Source: Mucilaginibacter jinjuensis (GTDB lineage Bacteria > Bacteroidota > Bacteroidia > Sphingobacteriales > Sphingobacteriaceae). Taken from it: 64,000 nt of DNA. The position numbers and the translations under genes were made by a program. The stretch is from NCBI RefSeq assembly GCF_028596025.1, contig NZ_CP117167.1, forward strand, positions 3,906,001 to 3,970,000, read 5' to 3'. The stretch's first letter is position 1. Each line of letters opens with the position of its first letter. A model generated the notes under the pieces. The model searched no databases and was not told where the DNA came from. It saw nothing but the letters and a program-made list of their open reading frames with translations. Below, in pieces: positions 1 to 8,472 of this stretch.

Positions 1-1973
1 TCAGCCTGGTTTAATATTACCAGATACTGTAGCTGATCCGGGTGCGCACTTACCAGGTTGGCAGGCACTTCTGCATTCATGTAATACTTGAAAGCGTTAT
101 GCGGCATATTGTCGCCCAAACTATCAGGCACCGGAGCAGCTAATTGCGACGATACAATGGTGTTTACATAACGATGCTCACGGCCAGTTAAACGGAACAC
201 ACTGTCCAGCGTATGCGTTTGGGTGTAAATGTCGGTCTGGGTTTCCATCATTAAACGTTTCAATGCTCCATCCATAGCCAGGTTGGTTTTAACCACACCT
301 TTCGGCGGGAAAATAACCGCGCCCTGGATTAAGCTGTTTTTAGGATAATCGAGGTAGAAAGAAATAGAATCTGACAATGATACATTGAACTGTTGCGTAT
401 TGCTTAGGCCCTCGCCTACTACCATACGGTTCTTTTTACGCTCGGCCAGTAAAACAGCTGACTCTGATACCAGCTTACGTGATTGGATTACGAAGTTGTT
501 ATAGATCGGGTTGTAATCACTATAAACCTGTATAGCTAACAAACGCGCATCAGCATTGGCAACTTCGGTGGCCATATCATAAGTATTATCAGATTCTGGG
601 TTGTTGCCGGTACTACCTATCAGCACAATCAGGTTGGTTTCGTTTTTATGTGCGTTGAACATATTTAACGAAGTGTGCAAACCCTCGAACACAGGCTGGC
701 TGTTAGCGCCAACGGTACAACCGTTTGTAATGGCAGCCTGCTTATCTAAAAAGTTAATCACTTTTCTATAGTCGGTGCTAAAAGGCTGTTGATCGATACC
801 ACCCGCATTGCAACCTATAGAGCTGCGATATACAACCGCGCCATAACTAATCTGGTTACCTTTATAATATGGTGCGAAAATGTTTTCGAACGATTGGATG
901 GTGCTGGTTAAACCCGAGAAATAGCTGCGCATAGCGCTACCACCATCAACCACAAATATGACATTGATTTTGTGAATGTTTTTGCGGATAGCCAGATACT
1001 CGTTATAGCTTAAATGGCCGCCCTTGATATTCATAATGCTGTTGTGCGATTTATCGTAAACATCTGTAGCGATGCCCACTTTGAGATTACCAGTTGCATT
1101 ACTATCTGTTGGATAAGAGGTTACAGGTAAGCTGCGCAATAAAGGTTCACCAGTATCCATCAGCGGATCAAAAACAAACGGTGTTGAAGGGCCATTGAAA
1201 GTTATGCCCTGATTAATAATCACAGCGGCAGAATCTTCGGCATCATAACCGGGTTTTGCAGCGCCGATGTATAAGCGTTCGCCCCAGCTGTGTACCGCAT
1301 CTGATGGTACCCAACCGTAAATACTGCGGGCAGCACTATCAGCCAGTAACTGGCCTTCTGAACCTACCAATACAGTTTTACCATCTGGTGATTTCTTGAA
1401 AATGTATACGATCTGGTTTAAAGCAACTTTAGTTTTTTTATGCTCCATCTCTGGCGATGTATACACAAAAAGTGAATCCTTTTTATCGTAATAAACACGT
1501 GGGTTAATCAGCGGACCTTTGCCCGATACTATGGCAATTGCTTTTTCTGGGTAACCACTGTTAGCATTTACATAAGCTGATTGCCATAGCAATACTTTAT
1601 CCTTATTGATCCAGCCGTAGCTTAAGGCAGCTTTTTTATTGGTTAGCTTGCGGCCTTGCACCATACCATCCTGGTATTTAATCAATTTGAGGTAGCCGTT
1701 GCGGGTTTCGCTCACATAAAACGGCTCCATAAATTTGATCTTCTTCATTACCAATGATCCCCCCGGTGCGGTATAGGTATAGTTCTCGTCGCGGTCAGAG
1801 AATACGATCCACGGTAGCGATGTGCTTTTGCCATCGTCGTACACGTTGGTTTTGTTATTCGGTTTTTCGAAAGCAGCCGGTAAGGTGGCTACTTTTTTAT
1901 TGATAGATACCGGCGATTGGGCATTGGCCGCCAGTGTAGTTAATATGAATGCGATATATAATAGATTTTTCAT
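1..1973 (-). CDS. tssR: T6SS subtype-iii component TssR (3' end cut by window edge)
   Basis: The reading frame starts at the ATG complementary to 1971-1973 and runs off the window, so about 657 residues are visible. It begins with a clear signal peptide (MKNLLYIAFILTTLAANAQS), so the protein is periplasmic or outer-membrane facing. The N-terminal third has two SH3-like segments carrying YGW motifs (YGWINKDKV, YGWVPSDAV). From about residue 325 to 520 there is a von Willebrand A-like domain (INVIFVVDGGSAM), in which the metal-binding DxSxS motif is degenerate (DGGSA). This architecture fits TssR, a component specific to the Bacteroidota T6SSiii trans-envelope complex. It is the last gene of the minus-strand block that follows the PKD protein, 19 nt downstream. 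The family assignment comes from architecture and context, not from a search. Confidence 0.75.
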   Translation of the reverse strand, partial: MKNLLYIAFILTTLAANAQSPVSINKKVATLPAAFEKPNNKTNVYDDGKSTSLPWIVFSDRDENYTYTAPGGSLVMKKIKFMEPFYVSETRNGYLKLIKYQDGMVQGRKLTNKKAALSYGWINKDKVLLWQSAYVNANSGYPEKAIAIVSGKGPLINPRVYYDKKDSLFVYTSPEMEHKKTKVALNQIVYIFKKSPDGKTVLVGSEGQLLADSAARSIYGWVPSDAVHSWGERLYIGAAKPGYDAEDSAAVIINQGITFNGPSTPFVFDPLMDTGEPLLRSLPVTSYPTDSNATGNLKVGIATDVYDKSHNSIMNIKGGHLSYNEYLAIRKNIHKINVIFVVDGGSAMRSYFSGLTSTIQSFENIFAPYYKGNQISYGAVVYRSSIGCNAGGIDQQPFSTDYRKVINFLDKQAAITNGCTVGANSQPVFEGLHTSLNMFNAHKNETNLIVLIGSTGNNPESDNTYDMATEVANADARLLAIQVYSDYNPIYNNFVIQSRKLVSESAVLLAERKKNRMVVGEGLSNTQQFNVSLSDSISFYLDYPKNSLIQGAVIFPPKGVVKTNLAMDGALKRLMMETQTDIYTQTHTLDSVFRLTGREHRYVNTIVSSQLAAPVPDSLGDNMPHNAFKYYMNAEVPANLVSAHPDQLQYLVILNQA

Positions 1974-1992
1974 AGCGATGCGGATAGGCTGA

Positions 1993-2952
1993 TTATTTAA
2001 TATGTTTAATACCATTTGATGCGGCCGAATGCTGTTTCACACTCAGCATACTTGAGCAGGTTGATTTAGGCTTCAGCGTAACTTGTGCCTCATCAATATT
2101 TACCCCGCCGCCAAAGGTCAGGCGCATACAGTACGAGTAAAAATCAGTCTGCTTACTTTCGCCGTTCGATTCCACATTCACGGTTACTTTTTCATCTCCG
2201 CAGAAATATTTGTTCACCAGGTAATAGTATTGACCATTAAAATCAGCACCGTTGGCTATAGCTTGCAGGTGTGATCGGATATCGTCGATAACCTTAGCCT
2301 CGCCTTCACCAGGAGCAACAATCGCATTAACGGTAGAGTCGGGATTGGTGATTAATACTTTTTGATATACCGGGTGTGTCGCATTATCGGTGCTCAGTTT
2401 TACAAAATAAGTTCCCGGGTTATGGTAAGTATAAAGCGCTGTCGGGCCTTTAACATCAACCCGGCCGGTTTCACCGAACGACCATTCGTAGATACGGGCG
2501 TTGCCTTGTGCTTCGAGCCTTATTTCTTCATTCACAATGCCGCGCGTTGGACCGTTAATGGTAAGCAGGGTGTCTTTAACAGCTGTAGCCACAGTATCTT
2601 TAACATTTACCGGGAACTGCTGCTGTAGTTTACCGTCCACAGTTACGCGAACGATGTAGGCACCCGCTTTTTTGAAACGATAAGTACCGTTTTGCTGGTT
2701 AGCGTGGTCGCCGTTACCAAACTCCCATTGCCAGGTTTTGGCGTTGGGCGTATTGTCTGAATAAACAAGATCTTCGTTCAGGAAAATCTCTTCTTTTAAA
2801 ATCCGGGCGTTTATAGTTCTCTTATCAAACAGCGAACTTTTAAATAAAAAGATGAGGCCGGCTAAGAGCAATATGCTCACAATTATGTACAGGAAAATAT
2901 AGTTTTGCCTGTTGGTATTAATTGGCCTGCCGTTGTTGTACTCGTCTTGCAT
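1993..2952 (-). CDS. Single-pass membrane protein with two PKD-like domains, T6SSiii membrane complex (TssP-like)
   Basis: This 319-residue protein has a short cytoplasmic N-terminus and one membrane segment at about residues 18-41. Two PKD/Ig-like domains follow, at about 50-120 (WQWEFGNGDH, then YRFKKAGAYIVRV) and 128-200 (YEWSFGETG, then YTYHNPGTYFVKL). The C-terminal module of about 100 residues contains three cysteines (KYFCGDE, SYCMRL, STCSSM) that could form disulfides in the periplasm. It sits between tssR and two small single-pass proteins on the same strand, so it is very likely part of the T6SSiii trans-envelope complex that replaces TssJLM. Which of the TssN-R names it deserves (TssP seems most likely) cannot be settled by eye. 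The ATG at 2952 is the only start that leaves the membrane segment intact. Confidence 0.65.
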   Translation of the reverse strand: MQDEYNNGRPINTNRQNYIFLYIIVSILLLAGLIFLFKSSLFDKRTINARILKEEIFLNEDLVYSDNTPNAKTWQWEFGNGDHANQQNGTYRFKKAGAYIVRVTVDGKLQQQFPVNVKDTVATAVKDTLLTINGPTRGIVNEEIRLEAQGNARIYEWSFGETGRVDVKGPTALYTYHNPGTYFVKLSTDNATHPVYQKVLITNPDSTVNAIVAPGEGEAKVIDDIRSHLQAIANGADFNGQYYYLVNKYFCGDEKVTVNVESNGESKQTDFYSYCMRLTFGGGVNIDEAQVTLKPKSTCSSMLSVKQHSAASNGIKHIK

Positions 2953-2994
2953 GGGTAAAGGTGGTTGTTGTGTTATTGTACAGGATCTGGTTAA

Positions 2995-3486
2995 TTAATG
3001 GCCGGCTGCACCCAAACTTTGCTGCAGCTGCCGGGTAGAAAGTTTACAATCGTCTAATAATTTATTTAAGCGGCTCATATCGTTATAATTACCTCTGAGC
3101 TCGCGTTTATCATAGAACAGGTTTTCGTGTATTTTTGATGCGTAGATGAAAATCTTGTACCGGCTATCATAAGGCCTGCTGTTGTAATAAGCACGTACAG
3201 CACCGATGGAGTTTTTAATGTCATTCTCCAAAAACAGGGCCTGCACGTTGGGGTTAAATTTTACAATGCGGGCATAAGTAGTATCAATAGTGGGTATGGC
3301 TTCGGTTACTGTGGCTTCAAACCGTTCTTCTTCTTGCAGGTGCTTGGCAAATTCATCTTTGGATACATTGCTGCCATTATCGTAGTTATAAAATATGGCT
3401 GTACATAATATCCCTGCGGTAAATAAGAACAGGGCCAGGAAGAACAGGAACCGTTCGCGTCTTTCTTTTAAGCTAAACTTCATCAT
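2995..3486 (-). CDS. Small single-pass membrane protein of the T6SSiii membrane-complex block
   Basis: This 163-residue protein has a basic N-terminus (MMKFSLKERRERF), one hydrophobic segment at about residues 13-33 and a polar, helix-rich periplasmic tail. There is no lipobox: the cysteine in the hydrophobic stretch (GILCTAI) lies too far inside the segment and is followed by hydrophobic residues. It lies 5 nt downstream of the 172-residue membrane protein and 42 nt upstream of the PKD protein, in a four-gene minus-strand block ending in tssR. Size and topology match the small TssO/TssP-type components of Bacteroidota T6SS. The exact family is uncertain. Confidence 0.55.
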   Translation of the reverse strand: MMKFSLKERRERFLFFLALFLFTAGILCTAIFYNYDNGSNVSKDEFAKHLQEEERFEATVTEAIPTIDTTYARIVKFNPNVQALFLENDIKNSIGAVRAYYNSRPYDSRYKIFIYASKIHENLFYDKRELRGNYNDMSRLNKLLDDCKLSTRQLQQSLGAAGH

Positions 3487-3491
3487 AATAT

Positions 3492-4010
3492 TTACCGGCC
3501 AAATCGTCCTTTAATTTTGTTAACTGCGGTGGTGTTGGTCTTGTTACACGATTCGAGCTGCGAACGCAGGCTCTCGATCTGGTAGCGGGTTGTAAAAAGC
3601 GAATCCTTAACATTTGCTGCGGTAGAAATATTATCACTCAGCTTTTTGTACAGCTCGAAACTTTTTAAAGGCATAGGGTTTTGCTGCAGCTTGGCTTGTA
3701 TTTTCAGGTTGCTCTCCTGGATATCATTCAGCAATAAATTTTGGTTATTCAGCTCATCGGCATTCATTTTGGTGTACTGCGAAAGCTGCTGCATGCGCTG
3801 CAAAATGACATCGAAGTTGTTGTTGATATCGTTACGGATGGATACCAGCCTGTCTGATTCCTTAGCCCTGTCATTAAGCAAAGCCACTTCGCGGGTTGAT
3901 GTAAGGAAAAAGAAATAAACAGCAACGATGCTGCAGGCTAACAAAACAATAAAGTATAAGATGAACCGGATATAGGCGTTTCGTAGTTCGTTATTATTAA
4001 CTGGTTTCAT
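3492..4010 (-). CDS. tssO: Small single-pass coiled-coil membrane protein, TssO-like
   Basis: This is the first gene of the minus-strand block that ends in tssR. The 172-residue product has one membrane segment at about residues 15-37 and a long helical tail rich in Asn, Gln and Leu, probably coiled coil (for example MQQLSQYTKMNADELNN). TssO of T6SSiii is known as a short bitopic inner-membrane protein of this size and is always encoded beside the other membrane-complex genes, so the name is assigned on topology and neighbourhood. The following 163-residue gene starts 5 nt after the stop, so the two are almost certainly co-transcribed. It is divergent from tssE across 214 nt that must hold both promoters. 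Confidence 0.55.
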   Translation of the reverse strand: MKPVNNNELRNAYIRFILYFIVLLACSIVAVYFFFLTSTREVALLNDRAKESDRLVSIRNDINNNFDVILQRMQQLSQYTKMNADELNNQNLLLNDIQESNLKIQAKLQQNPMPLKSFELYKKLSDNISTAANVKDSLFTTRYQIESLRSQLESCNKTNTTAVNKIKGRFGR

Positions 4011-4224
4011 TAAAAAATTTATCAGTAAACGGTTTAAGTATTCTCCTGAAAAAAATGTTCAAATATTAAGCATCCGAATGTTCTGACGCCTCAAATCAGC
4101 TACCTGTCCTTGTGACGAGACGGATAACTTTTCAACCTGCACGAATGTTTATACAACTATTTAAGAAATGATTTGTTTACAGATTATAAAAATTTAAACT
4201 CACAGTTATTTTCAAGTATAAAAT

Positions 4225-4659
4225 ATGCCTATACCACTATATAAAAAACCATTTGGAATGGGGCGGCTTTTACAGGGACAAGACCTTGAATCACAGGATA
4301 TTGGAGCCTCAATTTCGCAATATATCGAGCTCATTATTTTTACCCGTTACGGCGAGCACCGCTATGATCCAAACTTCGGCTGCGAGATCTGGGATCTTGA
4401 TTTTGAGCTCATTGTAAGTGAGCGGATGTGGGAAGAAAGGCTCCGTCAATCGCTGCTTCGTTCCATTACCAAATACGAGCAGCGTATTTACGACGTACAG
4501 ATCGATGCGCACATTAAAGAGGTTAACAAATTTTATCCTTTACGTAATGTGAGCGAGATTAAGAAGAAGGTAGAAATTGTAATAAACGGCAAAATGCACC
4601 AAACCGGCGAAAACTATACGTTTACAACATCGTTATTTCTAAGCCCATTATCGGCCTAA
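4225..4659 (+). CDS. tssE: T6SS baseplate protein TssE (gp25-like)
   Basis: This 144-residue protein belongs to the GPW/gp25 fold of phage and T6SS baseplates. Visible hallmarks are the N-terminal region before the first helix, the ISQYIELIIFTRYGEHRYDP segment and the FGCEIWDLDFE stretch, corresponding to the conserved 'RxGER...FGcgl' core with its glutamate. TssE staples the baseplate wedge (TssK-TssF-TssG) to the sheath and nucleates tail assembly in the cytoplasm. It is followed after 4 nt by tssF, so the two form a translationally coupled pair. A length near 140 residues is normal for the family. Confidence 0.85.
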   Translation: MPIPLYKKPFGMGRLLQGQDLESQDIGASISQYIELIIFTRYGEHRYDPNFGCEIWDLDFELIVSERMWEERLRQSLLRSITKYEQRIYDVQIDAHIKEVNKFYPLRNVSEIKKKVEIVINGKMHQTGENYTFTTSLFLSPLSA

Positions 4660-4663
4660 ACTT

Positions 4664-6508
4664 ATGAGCAACATTTTTTTTAATACCAAAGAAGATATCA
4701 GGACACGTATGATGCGCAATGCCATGGATTACTGGGGCACGGCAAACGTAAATGATATTGACCCCATGGCAAAGCTGCTGATAGAAGCGCTAAGCACCGA
4801 ACTTTTTAACGTATCAAACGATGTTAAGAACCTGGAGAACCGGGTACTGAGTAAAATTTCAAGGATCCTGGCTTCAGATTATTTGACCTCTGCCCTGCCT
4901 GCTCATGCCGTTTTAAAGGCACAACCAGTAGAGGCTAAGGAGGTAATCAATATCAACAATCACTTCTTTTATAAAACCCAGGCGACAAAAGATACCGCGC
5001 AAACCAAGGATGCAGATATATTTTTCTCTCCCGTTGGTGATGTTAACCTGTTTAATGCCAATATCCGTTACACCGCCAATGGCCGCAATTTGTATGAGCA
5101 TGACGAGAATATGCGCAAAAACACCTTGCTAACCTCGGCATCCGGCTTTGGTATCGAGCCTAATACCTTGTGGCTGGGCATTGAGGCGGTACCCGGATTA
5201 ATCAACCTGCAAAACCTCGCCTTGTTTTTTGAATGGCCTGATTATACCGCTAACGATGATTTCTACAAGCTACTTTCGGTAGTAAAATGCTATGCGGGTG
5301 ATTATGAACTGGAAACCCAACCCGGCCTTATTTACCGGGAAGAGCAGGAAGCCAAAAACCGCCCTGTATTTTATGAGCAGGATGTAATAAACCTCATTAC
5401 ACGTGATATTAAAGAATATTATACCAATAGATTTATATCACTGACAGATATTCGCTTAACCGATACAAGCAACTATACGTCGGCTTTCCCTGAGGCTTTT
5501 ACCAATGGATTTAATACAAGCGAACTTAGCAGGTTAAAATCTTGCGTCTGGATTAAGCTGGTGTTCCCGGCTGTAATTACGCCGCATGTGATTGATGAAT
5601 TGCAGATCTCGGTCAATTGCCTCCCGGTTGTTAACCGAAGGCGACATGAGCAGAAATACAGGCTTAGGGAAATGAATAACATTATACCGATAAAGGTGGG
5701 TGTTAACGACCATTTTCTATCAGTAAAAGAGCTATACGACGACCGTAATGTGCATTATAGCGAAATCCCGTACACACAGGCTAACCAAAGTTTTGAGGGC
5801 AGCTACTCCATTAGAAATGGCGGTGCCGAACGTTTTGATTCGCGCAATGCGCAGCAACTGATCGAATATTTATTTGAATTATTAAGGGATGAAAAAGCGG
5901 CTTTTGCAAGCTACGGTACCGATTTTCTGAACAACATACTGAAAACACTGGAGCAGAACCTAGCCCTGATAGAAAAGAAATCGCGCCTGGCCGAAAACGG
6001 TTCTGAACTGCTCAATTACCTCATTGTAAAGCCAGGTGAAAAAGCCAGCATGATTTATTTGCAATATTGGACCACCCTGGCCGATGCCGCTAATAACATA
6101 CGCCGGGGAACACGTTTGCAGCAATTTGAAATGTTAAAGATTAAACCTGATAGCCTGCGCCTGATGACCGGCACTATTGGTGGCCGCGACAGATTAGGCG
6201 CTACCGACCGTATACAAGCCTACAAATATGGCCTCACCACCAAAGACCGTATTGTTACGCAGGCAGACCTGGTTAGCTTTTGCTATTACGAGTTGGGCAA
6301 TAAAATTACCGACGTAAAAATTGGCAAAGGCCTCGAAGTATCGAGCAACCCCAAAGAAGGCTTTAAGAAAACTGTCGACATATTTTTAAAGCCTGCAGGT
6401 AATGCCAAGTTATCTGCTGATGATTGGGACACTTTGCTCAGCCTGTTACAATCCAAATTAAGCAGCCGCAGCGTAATTAATTCAAACTATAGGTTGTTCG
6501 TAAATTAA
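4664..6508 (+). CDS. tssF: T6SS baseplate wedge protein TssF
   Basis: The 614-residue product has the size and N-terminal layout of TssF (VasA/gp6-like): a helical start (MMRNAMDYWGTANVNDIDPMAKLLIEA in part), then a long mixed alpha/beta body. TssF forms the two-copy core of the baseplate wedge with TssG and connects to TssK trimers. It begins 4 nt after tssE. Its stop codon overlaps the end of the convergent tssG gene by 4 nt, so the two wedge genes are tail to tail, unlike the usual tssE-F-G order on one strand. No membrane segment or signal peptide is present, as expected for a cytoplasmic baseplate part. Confidence 0.8.
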   Translation: MSNIFFNTKEDIRTRMMRNAMDYWGTANVNDIDPMAKLLIEALSTELFNVSNDVKNLENRVLSKISRILASDYLTSALPAHAVLKAQPVEAKEVININNHFFYKTQATKDTAQTKDADIFFSPVGDVNLFNANIRYTANGRNLYEHDENMRKNTLLTSASGFGIEPNTLWLGIEAVPGLINLQNLALFFEWPDYTANDDFYKLLSVVKCYAGDYELETQPGLIYREEQEAKNRPVFYEQDVINLITRDIKEYYTNRFISLTDIRLTDTSNYTSAFPEAFTNGFNTSELSRLKSCVWIKLVFPAVITPHVIDELQISVNCLPVVNRRRHEQKYRLREMNNIIPIKVGVNDHFLSVKELYDDRNVHYSEIPYTQANQSFEGSYSIRNGGAERFDSRNAQQLIEYLFELLRDEKAAFASYGTDFLNNILKTLEQNLALIEKKSRLAENGSELLNYLIVKPGEKASMIYLQYWTTLADAANNIRRGTRLQQFEMLKIKPDSLRLMTGTIGGRDRLGATDRIQAYKYGLTTKDRIVTQADLVSFCYYELGNKITDVKIGKGLEVSSNPKEGFKKTVDIFLKPAGNAKLSADDWDTLLSLLQSKLSSRSVINSNYRLFVN

Positions 6509-7443
6509 TTACCCAGAAAAGTAGTGAAACCGAGGCACGCATTTTCCTCGCCGAATCCTAATACCAGTTTCTGATATTCGGGTTCGGCTATAAATTTGGT
6601 AATGATGCCGGTTTGCAGTGGTATAAAGTAGGATAGTAAAACATCGAGTGCCTCGGCAGACCTTGTACCCGGTAAAAAGGTAAGCATCTGTTTGGCACTA
6701 AGCGGGCCGATGGTAATAGTCAGTTCTTCTTCGGGCTCATTAACCAGCCCTGCTATAAAGTTTACACCCAATACGCCAGATCCTAATTTGGTTTCTAAAG
6801 CTTTGGCTGATGCTGGCAGCGGCTTACTGTCATTAAATTGATATTGCAGGCTGATGTTGGCATTAAACATAATGCTCAATACATTACTAATAAAGGGCAG
6901 GTTGTTACGCTGCTCATGTATTACCGGCAATACGTGCATTAATATTACCATTTGCTGATTGGTAAAACATTTAAACTCGCGCCATTCTTTTAGGAAAATA
7001 TTGACCAGCTCGTCGTATTCGCTCTTTTTATCAAGGCGGCTTTCGTAAAGTTCAACAATGGTACGGATGTGATATAGCTCGGCTTCAAAAGGGGCAAAAA
7101 AGGCGCGGGCCTGTTTTTCTTCTTCACGGCGGGCAACAACATCTTTAACCATCTCCTCCTCGGTAATCATTACGCTCGAAGATGGCGGCAAGTGGAACAA
7201 ACCCTCGGGCAGCATATCATATAAACCCTCCCGGTTAATATTGACAGACAGCATTTTACGGTTACGGTAAACCGATTCGTAATTGGTTACACTGGCTATT
7301 TCTTTAGCATAAGCGCGTTGTTTGGCACCTACAGGTAAAATAATTACCTCATCGGCATTAACAACACCTCGTTCTATCAACTCAGCAGCAAGTGTTACCG
7401 CTTTAAAATCTGTATCTAACTGGTTTGGTTGTTTTACAATCAT
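6505..7443 (-). CDS. tssG: T6SS baseplate wedge protein TssG
   Basis: This 312-residue cytoplasmic protein, converging on tssF, matches TssG (VasB/gp53-like) in size and neighbourhood. In its N-terminal half it has an FHLPPSSSVMITEEE segment, and a helical region with YESRLDKKSEYDELVNIFL. The C-terminal domain carries LTITIGPLSAKQMLTFLPGT, which resembles the conserved GPL...FLP segment of TssG. TssG wraps the TssF dimer and recruits TssK. The gene starts at the ATG complementary to 7441-7443 and is divergent from tssN across 115 nt. Assignment rests mainly on context and this C-terminal motif. Confidence 0.75.
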   Translation of the reverse strand: MIVKQPNQLDTDFKAVTLAAELIERGVVNADEVIILPVGAKQRAYAKEIASVTNYESVYRNRKMLSVNINREGLYDMLPEGLFHLPPSSSVMITEEEMVKDVVARREEEKQARAFFAPFEAELYHIRTIVELYESRLDKKSEYDELVNIFLKEWREFKCFTNQQMVILMHVLPVIHEQRNNLPFISNVLSIMFNANISLQYQFNDSKPLPASAKALETKLGSGVLGVNFIAGLVNEPEEELTITIGPLSAKQMLTFLPGTRSAEALDVLLSYFIPLQTGIITKFIAEPEYQKLVLGFGEENACLGFTTFLGN

Positions 7444-7558
7444 TTTACCTGATTTTGCAGTGTTTTATAAAACAATAACCACAATTATTGGTAATTGATT
7501 AGACAAAGTTCAGATTTAATTATTTGGACTTTTTTAGCCATCTACACCTATAACTTTT

Positions 7559-8452
7559 ATGGACGTTAAATCCTTCTTTATCCGTTACCTGCTGTTCCCG
7601 GTAATCGTTGTTATCACCACGGCGATAATGACCATTATCAATAAAAAGAACAAACTTCTTAACAACAAAAAACTTATTATTATTATCCTGGTCACAAGCA
7701 TCATTTTGGGCCTGCCCGGATTACTTGGATTCTTAGATCTGCAATTTATGCCTTGGGGATACCTCATTTGCCAGCTTTATTACCTGGCCATAGGTATACT
7801 GTTTGTATGGCTGGCAGGCATTTATTACGAAACAGAGCTATTAGAACGCAAAGGCTTTTTCTTTGTGTGCTGCCTCATTACCTGCTTGTTGGGCGTATTT
7901 CTGTTTAAGCTTGGGTTCGACTGGCTTAACGACCTGAAATATGGCTTATGGGCATCATCATCAGTCTTTGTGTTCCTGGTACCCGTTGTTTTCTGGTGGG
8001 CCTATATAGCTTTCTTAAACATCCCGCTCGAAATCTACAAAGTTTGGCAATACCCGGTGTACCCGGTCGACATCAGCATGGAGCATCTTGACTTTAACCG
8101 CCTGTTGGTGTTAGAAGTAAACCTGTATAAACATACCGATGATGCCGAACCGTTGAAAGTAAAAGCCAAAGCCCCGCGTAACATGAACTTTGGTTTATGG
8201 TTCCAGAAGTTTATTGATGATTATAATTTGAAGTTTCCCGATTCGCCGATACAATATCAAAATGCCGGTAAGGATACTTATAAATGGATCTTCTACATCA
8301 AGCCTTCTTTCTTTAAACAAAGGCAATTTATAGACCCGGACCTGGACATTGAACAGAACAATATAACCGAAAGCTTTGCCATTTTTGCCAAAAGAGTTTC
8401 GGAGGTGGCCAATGCACCCGTGCGAAAAGGCGATGAAGCCGTTTATTTATAA
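7559..8452 (+). CDS. tssN: T6SSiii polytopic inner-membrane protein TssN
   Basis: The 297-residue protein has about five membrane segments in its first 155 residues (roughly 6-26, 37-57, 65-88, 98-116 and 130-152), followed by a soluble cytoplasmic domain of about 145 residues. This topology, together with its place immediately upstream of tssK, fits TssN, the polytopic membrane protein found only in Bacteroidota T6SS. TssN is thought to link the membrane complex to the baseplate. The stop is followed after 20 nt by the tssK start, so they are probably one operon. The start ATG at 7559 gives a normal short N-terminus before the first segment. Confidence 0.75.
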   Translation: MDVKSFFIRYLLFPVIVVITTAIMTIINKKNKLLNNKKLIIIILVTSIILGLPGLLGFLDLQFMPWGYLICQLYYLAIGILFVWLAGIYYETELLERKGFFFVCCLITCLLGVFLFKLGFDWLNDLKYGLWASSSVFVFLVPVVFWWAYIAFLNIPLEIYKVWQYPVYPVDISMEHLDFNRLLVLEVNLYKHTDDAEPLKVKAKAPRNMNFGLWFQKFIDDYNLKFPDSPIQYQNAGKDTYKWIFYIKPSFFKQRQFIDPDLDIEQNNITESFAIFAKRVSEVANAPVRKGDEAVYL

Positions 8453-8472
8453 ACCTAACAAAATAGCAAAAC

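Noticed and set aside
3646..3918. Plus-strand reading frame of 90 codons opposite the TssO-like gene
   Set aside because: Antisense shadow; low-complexity Ser/Leu composition and no upstream signals.
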